DNA of 35,122 nt from Actinomycetales bacterium (GTDB lineage Bacteria > Actinomycetota > Actinomycetes > Actinomycetales > Microbacteriaceae), in assembly GCA_015655415.1 (NCBI GenBank), contig JAATFB010000009.1, positions 1 to 35,122 on the forward strand, given 5' to 3'. The notes beneath the pieces were generated by a model that saw only the letters and a list, made by a program, of their open reading frames with translations, ran no database searches and was not told where the DNA came from. Each line of letters starts with the position of its first letter. Position 1 is the first letter of the stretch. A program made the position numbers and the translations under genes. This document shows, piece after piece, positions 8,801 to 17,016 of the stretch.

Positions 8801-9742
8801 ATGAGCCAGCAGGTTTCCGAGCTGTTCGACCCGGGGCAATGGGTGCAGGCGGCGGTGGGGGAGACATTCACCGACATCACCTACCACCTCTCGAACGACG
8901 GTCGCATCGCGCGCATCGCGTTCGACCGTCCCGAGGTGCGCAACGCGTTCCGCCCGCACACCGTCGACGAGTTGTACACGGCACTCGACGACGCGCGGCA
9001 GAACCCCCGGGTCGGCGTGGTGCTTCTCACCGGCAACGGGCCGAGCCCGAAGGACGGCGGCTGGGCATTCTGCTCGGGAGGGGATCAGCGCATCCGCGGT
9101 CGTGACGGATACAAGTACAGCGACTCGGAGACGGCCGTCGTGGATGGTTCCGGAGGATCCGCGGACAGGCCGGGGGGCCACGGCGCCGTCGGACGGCTCC
9201 ACATCCTGGAGGTGCAACGGCTCATCCGGTTCATGCCCAAGGTGGTGATCGCCGTCGTGCCCGGCTGGGCCGCAGGCGGCGGGCACTCGCTGCACGTGGT
9301 CTGCGATCTCACGATCGCCAGTGCGGAGCACGGCAGGTTCAAGCAGACGGATGCCGACGTCGGCTCGTTCGACGCCGGCTACGGCAGCGCCTACTTCGCC
9401 CGCCAGACCGGGCAGAAGCTCGCCCGTGAGGTGTTCTTCCTCGCGCAGGAGTACTCGGCGCAGCGCGCCTACGAGATGGGCGCGGTGAACGCCGTGGTGC
9501 CGCACGCACGACTGGAGTCGACGGCGATCGAGTGGGCGCGTGTCATCCTCGGCAAGTCGCCCACGGCGATCCGCATGCTGAAGTTCGCCTTCAACGCCGT
9601 CGACGACGGCCTGGTGGGGCAGCAGGTGTTCGCGGGCGAGGCGACCCGGCTCGCGTACGGCACCGACGAGGCGGTCGAGGGGCGTGACGCCTTCCTCGAG
9701 AAGCGCGCGCCGGACTGGTCCCCCTTCCCCTGGCAGTATTGA
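8801..9742 (+). CDS. menB: 1,4-Dihydroxy-2-naphthoyl-CoA synthase
   Basis: A 313-residue crotonase-fold enzyme that closes the second ring of the naphthoquinone, converting o-succinylbenzoyl-CoA to DHNA-CoA. Family hallmarks include IAFDRPEVRNAFRPHTVDEL, the CSGGDQ(R) segment after the first oxyanion-hole strand, the long AVVPGWAAGGGHSLHVVCDLTIAS segment and a GSFDAGYGSAYFARQ-like stretch. The C-terminus LEKRAPDWSPFPW is typical of MenB. Length is normal for actinobacterial MenB. The stop codon lies inside the first copy of a 20-bp tandem duplication. Confidence 0.95.
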   Translation: MSQQVSELFDPGQWVQAAVGETFTDITYHLSNDGRIARIAFDRPEVRNAFRPHTVDELYTALDDARQNPRVGVVLLTGNGPSPKDGGWAFCSGGDQRIRGRDGYKYSDSETAVVDGSGGSADRPGGHGAVGRLHILEVQRLIRFMPKVVIAVVPGWAAGGGHSLHVVCDLTIASAEHGRFKQTDADVGSFDAGYGSAYFARQTGQKLAREVFFLAQEYSAQRAYEMGAVNAVVPHARLESTAIEWARVILGKSPTAIRMLKFAFNAVDDGLVGQQVFAGEATRLAYGTDEAVEGRDAFLEKRAPDWSPFPWQY

Positions 9743-9779
9743 GCTCTGCGCGCCGACACTGAGCTCTGCGCGCCGACAT
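9740..9779. repeat. 20-bp tandem duplication over the menB stop codon
   Basis: Two adjacent 20-bp units (9740-9759 and 9760-9779), each beginning TGAGCTCTGCGCGCCGACA and differing only in the last base. The first TGA is the menB stop. It lies in the short gap before menE; no function is evident. Confidence 0.9.
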
Positions 9780-9826
9780 GGTCGCTGCGCGGCCTCCGGG
9801 ACGCCTCGGCAGCCGGTGTGGACGGC

Positions 9827-9832
9827 TAGCGT
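9827..9832 (+). promoter_or_regulatory. -10 hexamer of leaderless menE
   Basis: TAGCGT, then GGAGGG and immediately GTG at 9839. The GGAGGG abuts the start codon, too close to act as a Shine-Dalgarno sequence for it, so leaderless initiation is more likely. Confidence 0.45.
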
Positions 9833-9838
9833 GGAGGG

Positions 9839-11095
9839 GTGAGCCGACCGCTGATCTCCCTGGACGCCGGCGATCCGCGAGACGTCCTCGTCGCGCTCCG
9901 CCACGCGCTCACCGGCGACGGACCCGCGGTGTTCCCGCGTCAGCACGGATCCTGGTCCGGCTCCGAACCAGGAGACGATCCGCGCACCGGCGGATCGGCG
10001 GCCGGACAGGCTCCGCCGTCCGTTCCGCGGAACATCGCGCTGGTCGTGGAGACCTCCGGGTCGACGGGCGCCCCGAAGCGTGTCGCACTCAGCGCGGATG
10101 CCCTGCTGGCCAGTGCCGCCGCCTCCGCCGGCGCCGTCGGCGGCCAGGAGCCGGGCGGCAGCCGCTGGCTGCTCGCGCTTCCCGTGCACTACATCGCGGG
10201 CGCGAACGTGCTCGTGAGGTCGATCGTGGCGGGAACCGATCCGGTGATCCTGCCGCCGGGACACTTCGACCCGGTCGCCTTCTGCGAGGCGGCCGAGACT
10301 CTCGGCACCGACCAGCGGTTCGCGTCTTTGGTCCCGGTTCAGCTCGCGCGGCTGCTCGATGCGGCCACGGCCACGGGCCCGGGCATGCTGAGCACGCTGC
10401 GCCGTTTCGACGCGCTGCTCATCGGCGGTCAGGCGATGCCGCAGGAGCTTCGCGAGCGTGCGGTGGAGGCCGGTCTGCGTGTCGTGCGCACCTACGGCTC
10501 CAGCGAGACCGCAGGAGGATGCGTATACGACGGCGTCCCCATCGGCACGGTCCGCGCACGGGAGGCCGAGGGGCGCATCGAGCTCTCCGGCCCCGTGCTG
10601 GCGGAAGGATACCTGAACGCCGCGGGCGGCCTGGACCGGGGACGCACGGACGCAGCGTTCCACGTCGCCGATGGCGTTCGCTGGTACCGCACCGGCGATC
10701 TCGGAGCCGTGGACGAGCTGGGCCGCGTGCGTGTCACCGGGCGGGCCGACAACGTCATCATCTCCGGCGGCGAGAAGGTGTCGCTGGACGCCGTCGAGCA
10801 CGTGGTGCGAGGGCTGCCCGGCCTCGGTGAGGCCGTGGTCGTCGCGGCCGCGAGCGAGGAGTGGGGCCAGGTGCCTGTCGTCGTGGTGGCGGGGGAGCCG
10901 GCGGCCGCCCGGCTGTCAGGGATGAGGGCCGCGGTGCGCGCCCGGCTGGGGAAGGCGGCGGTGCCAGCACGCGTCCTCGTCGTCGCGCGGATGCCGCTGC
11001 TGGCCTCGGGCAAGCCCGACCGCGTCGCTCTCGCGGAGCTCGCCGGCGCCGAGCCCGACCTCAGCGCCGCCGATACAATTCCCCCTTGTGAGTAG
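9839..11095 (+). CDS. menE: o-Succinylbenzoate-CoA ligase
   Basis: A 418-residue ANL-superfamily acyl-CoA ligase that activates o-succinylbenzoate with ATP and CoA. The P-loop-like motif is TSGSTGAPKRVALS, followed by TYGSSETAGG, the adenylate-binding YRTGDLG, the hinge RVTGRADNVIISGGEKVSL, and a C-terminal catalytic lysine in SGKPDRVAL. It is shorter than most acyl-CoA synthetases, as usual for MenE. It follows menB by 96 bp, and its 3' end overlaps the menA start by 8 bases. Confidence 0.93.
   Translation: MSRPLISLDAGDPRDVLVALRHALTGDGPAVFPRQHGSWSGSEPGDDPRTGGSAAGQAPPSVPRNIALVVETSGSTGAPKRVALSADALLASAAASAGAVGGQEPGGSRWLLALPVHYIAGANVLVRSIVAGTDPVILPPGHFDPVAFCEAAETLGTDQRFASLVPVQLARLLDAATATGPGMLSTLRRFDALLIGGQAMPQELRERAVEAGLRVVRTYGSSETAGGCVYDGVPIGTVRAREAEGRIELSGPVLAEGYLNAAGGLDRGRTDAAFHVADGVRWYRTGDLGAVDELGRVRVTGRADNVIISGGEKVSLDAVEHVVRGLPGLGEAVVVAAASEEWGQVPVVVVAGEPAAARLSGMRAAVRARLGKAAVPARVLVVARMPLLASGKPDRVALAELAGAEPDLSAADTIPPCE
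11074..11079 (+). promoter_or_regulatory. -10 hexamer for menA inside the menE 3' end
   Basis: TACAAT, then 8 nt, then GTG at 11088. It could give menA its own leaderless transcript in addition to read-through from menE. Confidence 0.4.
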
Positions 11096-12053
11096 CAGCA
11101 CACGCGGCAGGTCGAAGTCGAAACGCAAGGGCGGCCATCCGGCGGGCAAGCGCGGAGCCGTCGCCCCGGCGACGTTCCGGGACTGGGTCGGCGGGGCTCG
11201 TCTACGCACGCTTCCGCTCGCGATCGCCCCGGTGCTCGTGGGCACCGGAGCGGCGGTCGATGTCAGCGATCCGGGCGTCTTCCACTGGGTCCGCGCGCTC
11301 CTCTGCCTTGCGGTGGCGCTCTGCCTGCAGATCGGCGTCAACTACGCGAACGACTACTCGGACGGCATCCGGGGAACGGATGCCCACCGCGTGGGCCCGA
11401 GCCGCCTCACCGGGTCGGGCAGGGCAAGGCCGCGCGCCGTGCTCTCCGTCGCGCTCGTGTTCTTCGGGCTCGCCGCGATCGCCGGCGTCCTGCTCGTGAT
11501 CGCGTCGCAGCAGTGGTGGCTGCTGCTGGTGGGGGCGGCTGCGATCGCGGCCGCGTGGTTCTACACCGGGGGCAGGCATCCGTACGGCTACTACGGCCTG
11601 GGCGAGGTATTCGTCTTCGTGTTCTTCGGGCTCGTGGCGACGGCCGGGACCGCGTTCGTGCAGGTGTCGAGCGTGTCGCAGGTGGCATGGCTCGGCGCGG
11701 TCGCGGTCGGGCTGTTCGCATGCGCGGTGCTCATGGTGAACAACCTGCGCGACATCGACGCGGATCGGCAGGCGGGCAAGCGCACGCTCGCCGTGCTGAT
11801 CGGACCCGCATGGTCGCGGGCGCTGTACACGGTCTTCGTGCTCGTGCCGTACGGCATCCTCGCGTTGATCAGCGTGCTCTACACCCTCGGATGGCTCGGC
11901 CTCTTCACGTTGATAGCCGCGCTTCCGGCCGTGGTCATCACGATCTGGAGCCGCACCCCGCGCGAGCTCGTCACCGCGCTGCAGCTCACCTCGATCAGCG
12001 CGCTGGGCTACGCGGCGTTCCTCGGCGCCGCCCTCGCGTGGTCACCGCTGTGA
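11088..12053 (+). CDS. menA: 1,4-Dihydroxy-2-naphthoate polyprenyltransferase
   Basis: A 321-residue UbiA-superfamily membrane enzyme that attaches the polyprenyl tail to DHNA with loss of CO2, giving demethylmenaquinone. The first Asp-rich motif is NYANDYSDGIRGTD and the second is NNLRDIDADRQAGKRTL; these bind magnesium and the prenyl diphosphate. About eight to nine hydrophobic helices follow a basic Ser/Arg/Lys-rich N-terminal tail of roughly 30 residues. The prenyl donor is probably made by the polyprenyl synthase at 17016-18077. GTG start at 11088, overlapping the menE stop. Confidence 0.95.
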   Translation: MSSSTRGRSKSKRKGGHPAGKRGAVAPATFRDWVGGARLRTLPLAIAPVLVGTGAAVDVSDPGVFHWVRALLCLAVALCLQIGVNYANDYSDGIRGTDAHRVGPSRLTGSGRARPRAVLSVALVFFGLAAIAGVLLVIASQQWWLLLVGAAAIAAAWFYTGGRHPYGYYGLGEVFVFVFFGLVATAGTAFVQVSSVSQVAWLGAVAVGLFACAVLMVNNLRDIDADRQAGKRTLAVLIGPAWSRALYTVFVLVPYGILALISVLYTLGWLGLFTLIAALPAVVITIWSRTPRELVTALQLTSISALGYAAFLGAALAWSPL

Positions 12054-12156
12054 CCGTCGCTGTGATCATTCCTCTGGCCGTTCCCGTGGCCCCGCGGGAC
12101 GACGCAGTGACCTCTCGCGGGACGGCGTGCGGTCGAGGCCGGGTGGGCCGCTCGTG

Positions 12157-12456
12157 CTACTCCGGTCGCCGGCCCGATGACTCTGCCGAGTCCACGGCGG
12201 CGTCCTCCACCCGGTCGTCGGCGGAGGGCGCCGTCTCGCGTCGCTCGCGCTTGCGCGCCGCGGCGAGCTGCGACGCCACCCCCTCGCGCGGGCCGCGAAG
12301 GAAGAGGTAGGACAGGCAGAAGCCGATGACGACCGACGCGACCGCCGAGACGAGCCACAGGTCACGTGGCAGGACCAGCAGCAGCACCGCCAGCGGAACG
12401 GCGACGAACAGCAGCCGCAGCACGGTGTAGGTCAGCCAGACCGGAATGCGTTTCAC
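12157..12456 (-). CDS. DUF4229-type small membrane protein
   Basis: A 99-residue protein with two hydrophobic helices (about residues 8-28 and 33-55), then RGPREGVASQLAAARKRE and an acidic tail. This two-helix layout with the GxxSxLxxARxR segment fits actinobacterial DUF4229 proteins, which are often found beside menA. No molecular function is known to me. It is convergent with menA and divergent from the next small gene. The start is GTG, preceded by a textbook leaderless -10. Confidence 0.75.
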   Translation of the reverse strand: MKRIPVWLTYTVLRLLFVAVPLAVLLLVLPRDLWLVSAVASVVIGFCLSYLFLRGPREGVASQLAAARKRERRETAPSADDRVEDAAVDSAESSGRRPE

Positions 12457-12462
12457 CGTTCA

Positions 12463-12468
12463 AGTGTA
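12463..12468 (-). promoter_or_regulatory. -10 hexamer of leaderless DUF4229 gene
   Basis: Minus-strand TACACT, then 6 nt, then GTG at 12456. Confidence 0.5.
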
Positions 12469-12541
12469 GGGAGGATGCCGCGTGCGCCGTGGCATGAGGG
12501 CTCTCGGGCGGCTCTCAGGGCTCACGCCGAGCCGCGCGGGT

Positions 12542-12547
12542 TAGCAT
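12542..12547 (+). promoter_or_regulatory. -10 hexamer of leaderless membrane-protein/menD transcript
   Basis: TAGCAT, then 6 nt, then ATG at 12554. The transcript probably also carries menD. Confidence 0.5.
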
Positions 12548-12553
12548 GGCCAC

Positions 12554-12916
12554 ATGATTCGCGTGTGGCTCATCGTCGGAGTCATCGCCGCGCTCTTCTA
12601 CATCTACTCGATCGTCGACTGCGCCCTGGCGGAGCGCGACCGGGTGCGTGCCCTCCCGAAGGCGGCGTGGCTGCCGATCGTCATCGTGTTCCCCATGATC
12701 GGCGGCGCGCTGTGGTTCGCCGTCGGCCGCCCCCGGCGCGGCAGATCGGCCGGTGCGCGAACGGTGGCGCCCGACGACGACCCGGAGTTCTTGCGCGACC
12801 TGCAGCGCGATCGCGAGCAGCGGGAGCGCATCCGCCGGATCGAGCAGGAGCTCGCCGACCTGGACGACACACCGAAGAAGAAGTCCGGCGACTCCGACGG
12901 CCGTCGGGATGCCTGA
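12554..12916 (+). CDS. PLDc_N-type small membrane protein
   Basis: A 120-residue protein with two hydrophobic helices (about 3-23 and 38-58). It resembles the N-terminal membrane module of cardiolipin-synthase-type proteins (PLDc_N), with a [24 protein letters not shown] segment. A charged, probably coiled C-terminal tail follows (residues 75-120). There is no HKD phospholipase motif, so it has no PLD activity itself. Its TGA overlaps the menD ATG (ATGCCTGA), so it is translationally coupled to menD. Confidence 0.75.
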   Translation: MIRVWLIVGVIAALFYIYSIVDCALAERDRVRALPKAAWLPIVIVFPMIGGALWFAVGRPRRGRSAGARTVAPDDDPEFLRDLQRDREQRERIRRIEQELADLDDTPKKKSGDSDGRRDA

Positions 12917-14795
12917 GCCCACTGCGACCGGCGGTCCTCCCGGTGACGGCACCGCTGCGCTCGAAGCCGACGGCGGGGCGTCGCACGATCCGAGTCCTCG
13001 CGTCGAGCCGGCATCGAACGGTCGAGCGCGTGACCGCACGCCGCGAACCGGCAATCCGGCGACGGATGCCGCGCTCGCCCTCCTGACCGGGCTGGTGCGG
13101 CAGGGGCTGCGACACATCGTGCTGAGCCCGGGATCCCGTTCCCAGGCGCTCGCCCTGGTCGCCGCGGAGCTGGAGCGCGTCGGCCTGGTGGAGCTGCACG
13201 TGCGCATCGACGAGCGGGTCGCCGGCTTCCTCGCCGTGGGCATCGCCGCGGAGACGGGTCGCCCCGCGGCTGTCGTGACCACCAGCGGAACGGCCACCGC
13301 GAACCTGCTGCCCGCTGTGCTCGAGGCGCACCACTCCAACCTCCCCATGCTGGTGCTGACCGCGGACCGGCCGAGCGAGTTGCGCGGCATCCGCTCTAAC
13401 CAGACCACCGTTCAGGCCGGGATGTACGGCGCGGCGGTGCGGCGCGCGCTGGACGTGTCCGCGCCCACCGGAGGCGCGGACGAGGCGGATCAGAACCGCC
13501 GCCTCGCGGAGCAGGCATGGGTCGCCGCCGTCGACTCCGCCGGGCCGGTGCATCTCAACCTCGCCTTCCGGGAGCCGTTGTCGGTCGCGGTGCCCGACCT
13601 CGGGGCGTTCGCTGCCGAGATCGCCGAAGGGGACGCCGGGGGCTCCGGAGCCCCGGCGAGGGGCGTCGCGCCGGAACGGGGATCCGCGGCGTCGGCACTC
13701 GGGCGTCCGCACGTCACGCTCGGGCCCGACCTCCGCACGATCGTGATCGCCGGCGACGCTGCGGGGCCGCATGCCGAGGCGCTCGCACGGGCGGGCGGCT
13801 GGCCGCTCCTCGCGTAGGCGTCGAGCGGGGCGCGGTTCGGCCCGAACCTGGTGGTCGCCTATCGGCCGCTGCTGCGCGATCGGGAGTTCGGCGGCGCCGT
13901 GCGGCGGGCGGTGGTGTTCGGGCACCCCACGCTCAGCCGCGAGGTTCCCGCCCTGCTGACGCGTGACGACGTCGAGGTGATCGTCGTCGCCCCCGTCGGC
14001 GAGGAGGTGTACGACCCGTCGCGCTCGGCGCGGGTGGTCGCGTCGATCGACGGTGTCGACGCCGATCCGCGGGAGAGGGATGCCCGTGCCTGGGTCGGCC
14101 GATGGGTGTCTGCGAGCCGTGCTCTGCTGGCAGAGGCCGAGCGATCAGCGGACCACGTGGCGCCCGACGTCGAGGCGGGACGATCGCACTCGCCCGAGCA
14201 GCGCCTGGCGTTCGCGCGGGCGGAGCTGGCGGCCGTGCGCGCTCCCGTGACGCGCCGCATGCTCGTCGAGGCGCTCTGGCGCTTCACCTGGCCGCACGAC
14301 CGGCTCGTCCTGGGGGCGTCCCGGCTGATCCGCGAGCTCGACGCGGTCGCCCCAGGCAAGAACATCCGGGTGCACGCGAACCGAGGGCTCGCCGGCATCG
14401 ACGGAACGATCGGCACCGCGATCGGCATCGCCCTCGCGGCCCGGCGGGCGGAGCAGGGCGCGGTCGGCACGACGCGCGTGCTGCTGGGCGATCTGGCGAT
14501 GCTGCACGACGTCGGATCGCTGCTGTTCGGGGAGGGCGAGCGCCGGCCGGCCGTCCAGGTCGTCGTGGGCAACGACGGAGGCGGTACGATCTTCGACGCG
14601 CTCGAGGTCGCCGGAACCGCTCCGCCGGAGGCGATGCGACGCGTGCTCACGACTCCGCAGCACGTGGACCTGCCGGCTCTCGCAGAGGCGTACGGCTGGG
14701 ACTATCGCCGCGCTCTCACCCGTGGGGAGCTCGACCAGGCCCTGTCCGCGCCGCCCCGCGGACCCAGCATCCTCGAGGTGCCACTGCCGCGGTAG
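12909..14795 (+). pseudogene. menD: menD (SEPHCHC synthase) interrupted by an in-frame TAG
   Basis: The frame from 12909 to 14795 encodes a complete 628-codon MenD, which condenses 2-oxoglutarate with isochorismate using thiamine diphosphate, but codon 303 (13815-13817) is TAG. Both sides are in the same frame with no indel: ...AGGWPLLA, stop, [18 protein letters not shown]. In relatives this place reads LLAE(P/A)SSGARFGPN, so one G-to-T change (GAG to TAG) explains it. The N-terminal part holds the ThDP-activating glutamate in [11 protein letters not shown] and the [13 protein letters not shown] segment. The C-terminal part holds [13 protein letters not shown] and [11 protein letters not shown], the ThDP/Mg site. 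Neither half alone would be active. A GTG at 13851 could restart translation but would not restore function. It could also be a sequencing error or a suppressible nonsense allele. Confidence 0.85.
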
Positions 14796-14813
14796 CCGCC
14801 CGAGTCCGGTGGG

Positions 14814-16058
14814 CTACTGGAAGGCGTCGGTGATCGGCTGGAACTTCATGCCCGTCTCGGCCAGCTCCCGCTCGGGGAGCGAGTCGGCCATGATTCCGCA
14901 GCCGGCATACGCCGTGATGTCTCCGGATCCGCTCACCTGTGCGCACCGCAGGGCGATGGCCCACTCGCCGTCGCCGTCGGCGCCCGTCCAACCCACCGGG
15001 CCGGCATAGCGCTGGCGATCGAACGGCTCGAGCTCGTGGATGACGCGCAGCGCGGCATCCGTGGGCGTGCCGGCGACGGCCGCGGTGGGATGCAGCGCCG
15101 CGACCAGGTCCAGAGAGCCGGAGCCATCGCTCAGCGTTCCCGAGACGTCGGTGGCCAGATGCCACAGGTTCGGCAGCTTGAGCGGGGAGGGTGAGGAGGG
15201 CGCGTCGAGCACTGAGGTGTGCGGCGAGAGTGCGCGGAGCACGCTGCGCACGGCGACCGCGTGCTCTTCGACGTCCTTCGGGCTGGCCAGCAGCTGTGCC
15301 GCGGACTCGTGATCGGATGCCGCGTCGCGTCCGCGTCCGCTGGTGCCGGCCAGCACCCGCGCGTCGAGCGTGCCGTCGTGCACTCGCACCAGCGTCTCCG
15401 GGCTGGAGCCGATCATGCCGTCGACGGCATATGTCCAGCATTGCGGGTATCCCAATGCGAGCTCGACCAAGGCGCGTCGCACGTCCGACTCGACGGGAAG
15501 GTGCGCGTGCAGATCGCGGGCGAGCACGACCTTCTCGAGGTCCCCGCGTCGGATGCGCCCGGCCGCCACCGCCACGGCGCGCTTGTACGCCTCACGGGTC
15601 AGGGCCCCTGGCAGCATCGTTAGCCGGTACTCGGCGCCGAAGGGAACCGGGCGCGGGGCGGGCGGCATCATCCCGTCCGGTCGCCGGACTCGCGTGATCC
15701 ATGCGCGGCCCCCGCGCCGTCCGATGACCACCTCGGGAACGATCAGAACGCTGGCGGCGGAGCTGTCGTCGTCGAAGGCGAACGTTCCGAAGGCGACGAG
15801 GCCCGTGCCGGGCATCCGCACCGCGTCGGAGACCGTCGAGACCGCCGCCAGCTGCTTCCAGGCGGCGGACGCACGTGCGACGCGGTCCGCCCCGCGGAAC
15901 TCCAGCCGCAGCGCCTCCCCGACGCCCGCGATCCCCTCGCCCTTGCGCAGCCACAGCATGGGTCTGCGGGCATCGGTGAATGGGATGATCTGTCGGACGT
16001 CGTCGAGCGGGGAGGTCTCGACCGTCAACGCCTGCACTCGGGTAGCGATCGCGGTCAC
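14814..16058 (-). CDS. menF: Isochorismate synthase (MenF/DhbC type)
   Basis: A 414-residue chorismate-utilising enzyme. Recognisable segments are [13 protein letters not shown] (base lysine region), [16 protein letters not shown], the [10 protein letters not shown] stretch, [11 protein letters not shown] and the C-terminal YAGPVGW...WAIALRCAQ...[12 protein letters not shown]. These fit isochorismate synthases rather than anthranilate synthase: no tryptophan-feedback LLES motif and no glutaminase. It supplies isochorismate to MenD, encoded convergently with only 18 bp between stops. A siderophore role is possible for the family, but no siderophore genes are nearby. GTG start at 16058. Confidence 0.9.
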   Translation of the reverse strand: MTAIATRVQALTVETSPLDDVRQIIPFTDARRPMLWLRKGEGIAGVGEALRLEFRGADRVARASAAWKQLAAVSTVSDAVRMPGTGLVAFGTFAFDDDSSAASVLIVPEVVIGRRGGRAWITRVRRPDGMMPPAPRPVPFGAEYRLTMLPGALTREAYKRAVAVAAGRIRRGDLEKVVLARDLHAHLPVESDVRRALVELALGYPQCWTYAVDGMIGSSPETLVRVHDGTLDARVLAGTSGRGRDAASDHESAAQLLASPKDVEEHAVAVRSVLRALSPHTSVLDAPSSPSPLKLPNLWHLATDVSGTLSDGSGSLDLVAALHPTAAVAGTPTDAALRVIHELEPFDRQRYAGPVGWTGADGDGEWAIALRCAQVSGSGDITAYAGCGIMADSLPERELAETGMKFQPITDAFQ

Positions 16059-16064
16059 CGCACT

Positions 16065-16070
16065 AGCGTA
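16065..16070 (-). promoter_or_regulatory. -10 hexamer of leaderless menF
   Basis: Minus-strand TACGCT, then 6 nt, then the GTG at 16058. Confidence 0.5.
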
Positions 16071-16166
16071 CGTCGGCGCACGCCGCCCCGCAGGGCCGTC
16101 CCGGCGCGCGCAGGCCGAGCGCCGACGAGCGCGACTCGGGGAGCGCGCCCGCGGGGCATCCTCTCA

Positions 16167-16235
16167 GCGAGACCGCTTCTCCGTCACGAGACGGCATACC
16201 TCATCCCTCTTCTCGTGCCGAAGATGCGGTCTCGC
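16167..16235. repeat. 69-bp palindromic intergenic repeat, copy 1
   Basis: Imperfect 25-bp inverted arms (16167-16191 and 16211-16235, about 22 of 25 matching, cores GCGAGACCGC and GCGGTCTCGC) enclose a 19-bp centre. The same element, inverted, occurs at 24347-24415 with the centre also conserved (16 of 19). It lies between the divergent menF and menG promoters. It codes for nothing, and its arm-centre-arm structure suggests a REP/MITE-like dispersed element or a protein-binding site. Confidence 0.8.
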
Positions 16236-16268
16236 CACGAAGGCCCCCGCTCCCATCCGCGCGACCTC

Positions 16269-16274
16269 TAAGCT
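16269..16274 (+). promoter_or_regulatory. -10 hexamer of leaderless menG
   Basis: TAAGCT, then 7 nt, then GTG at 16282; the palindromic repeat ends about 35 bp upstream, near the expected -35 region. Confidence 0.5.
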
Positions 16275-16281
16275 TGACCGG

Positions 16282-17016
16282 GTGAGTAGGGCCGACCTGA
16301 GCAAGCAGCCGTCGGACGTCGCCGAGATGTTCGATGCAGTCTCGGCCGGATACGACCGCACCAACGCGGTGACGACGGCCGGCATCGCCGCGCTCTGGCG
16401 CGTCGCGACGGCGCGAGCCGTGGATCCCCGGCCGGGCCAGCTCATCCTCGACGTCGCAGCCGGAACCGGCACGTCCAGCGCCCGACTCGCGCGTTCCGGG
16501 GCGCGGGTGATCGCCGCCGACTTCTCCGCGGGGATGATCGCCGTCGGCAGCAGGCGCCACGCGGGCGACCCGAACATCGAGTTCGTGCAGGCGGATGCGA
16601 CCGCCCTGCCGTTCGGGGACGACAGCGTCGACGCCGTGACCATCTCCTTCGGGCTGCGCAACGTCGTGGATCCCCGTGCGGCGCTGGCCGAGTTCTTCCG
16701 GGTGATCCGGCCGGGCGGCAGGGTAGTGGTGTGCGAGTTCTCCCGGCCGCCGTCGTCCGTGATCCGGATCCCGTACCACGCGTACCTGCGCTACGCCATG
16801 CCGGTGCTGGCACGGGTCGCCTCGTCGAACCCCGCCGCATACACCTATCTCATGGAGTCCATCGAGGCCTGGCCCGATCAGCGGACGCTGGCACGCATGA
16901 TCGGCGATGCCGGCTTCGAGCGCGTGGCGTACCGCAACCTCACGGCCGGGATCGTCGCTCTGCACCGTGGGTTCGTGCCACTTCCGGCGGGCGCCGGGCC
17001 GAGGAGGGATCGATAG
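16282..17016 (+). CDS. menG: Demethylmenaquinone methyltransferase
   Basis: A 244-residue class I SAM methyltransferase of the UbiE/MenG family, which performs the last step of menaquinone synthesis. The family signature near the N-terminus is [22 protein letters not shown]. Motif I is [11 protein letters not shown], followed by IAADFSAGM, the [26 protein letters not shown] block and the [17 protein letters not shown] block, both UbiE signatures. The GTG at 16282 is favoured by the adjacent -10 and because homology begins immediately. It is followed directly by the polyprenyl synthase (overlapping one base), which makes the tail of the same quinone. Confidence 0.95.
   Translation: MSRADLSKQPSDVAEMFDAVSAGYDRTNAVTTAGIAALWRVATARAVDPRPGQLILDVAAGTGTSSARLARSGARVIAADFSAGMIAVGSRRHAGDPNIEFVQADATALPFGDDSVDAVTISFGLRNVVDPRAALAEFFRVIRPGGRVVVCEFSRPPSSVIRIPYHAYLRYAMPVLARVASSNPAAYTYLMESIEAWPDQRTLARMIGDAGFERVAYRNLTAGIVALHRGFVPLPAGAGPRRDR

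Noticed and set aside
8543..10801. 752-codon minus-strand frame opposite menB and menE
   Set aside because: Long antisense shadow; the + strand genes carry all family motifs.
13851..14795. C-terminal menD half as an independent gene starting at GTG 13851
   Set aside because: It lies in the same frame as the first half with uninterrupted MenD homology across the stop and no ribosome-binding site; a nonsense mutation explains it better.
15343..16281. Long + strand extension upstream of menG
   Set aside because: It is antisense to menF; menG homology and its -10 hexamer begin at 16282.
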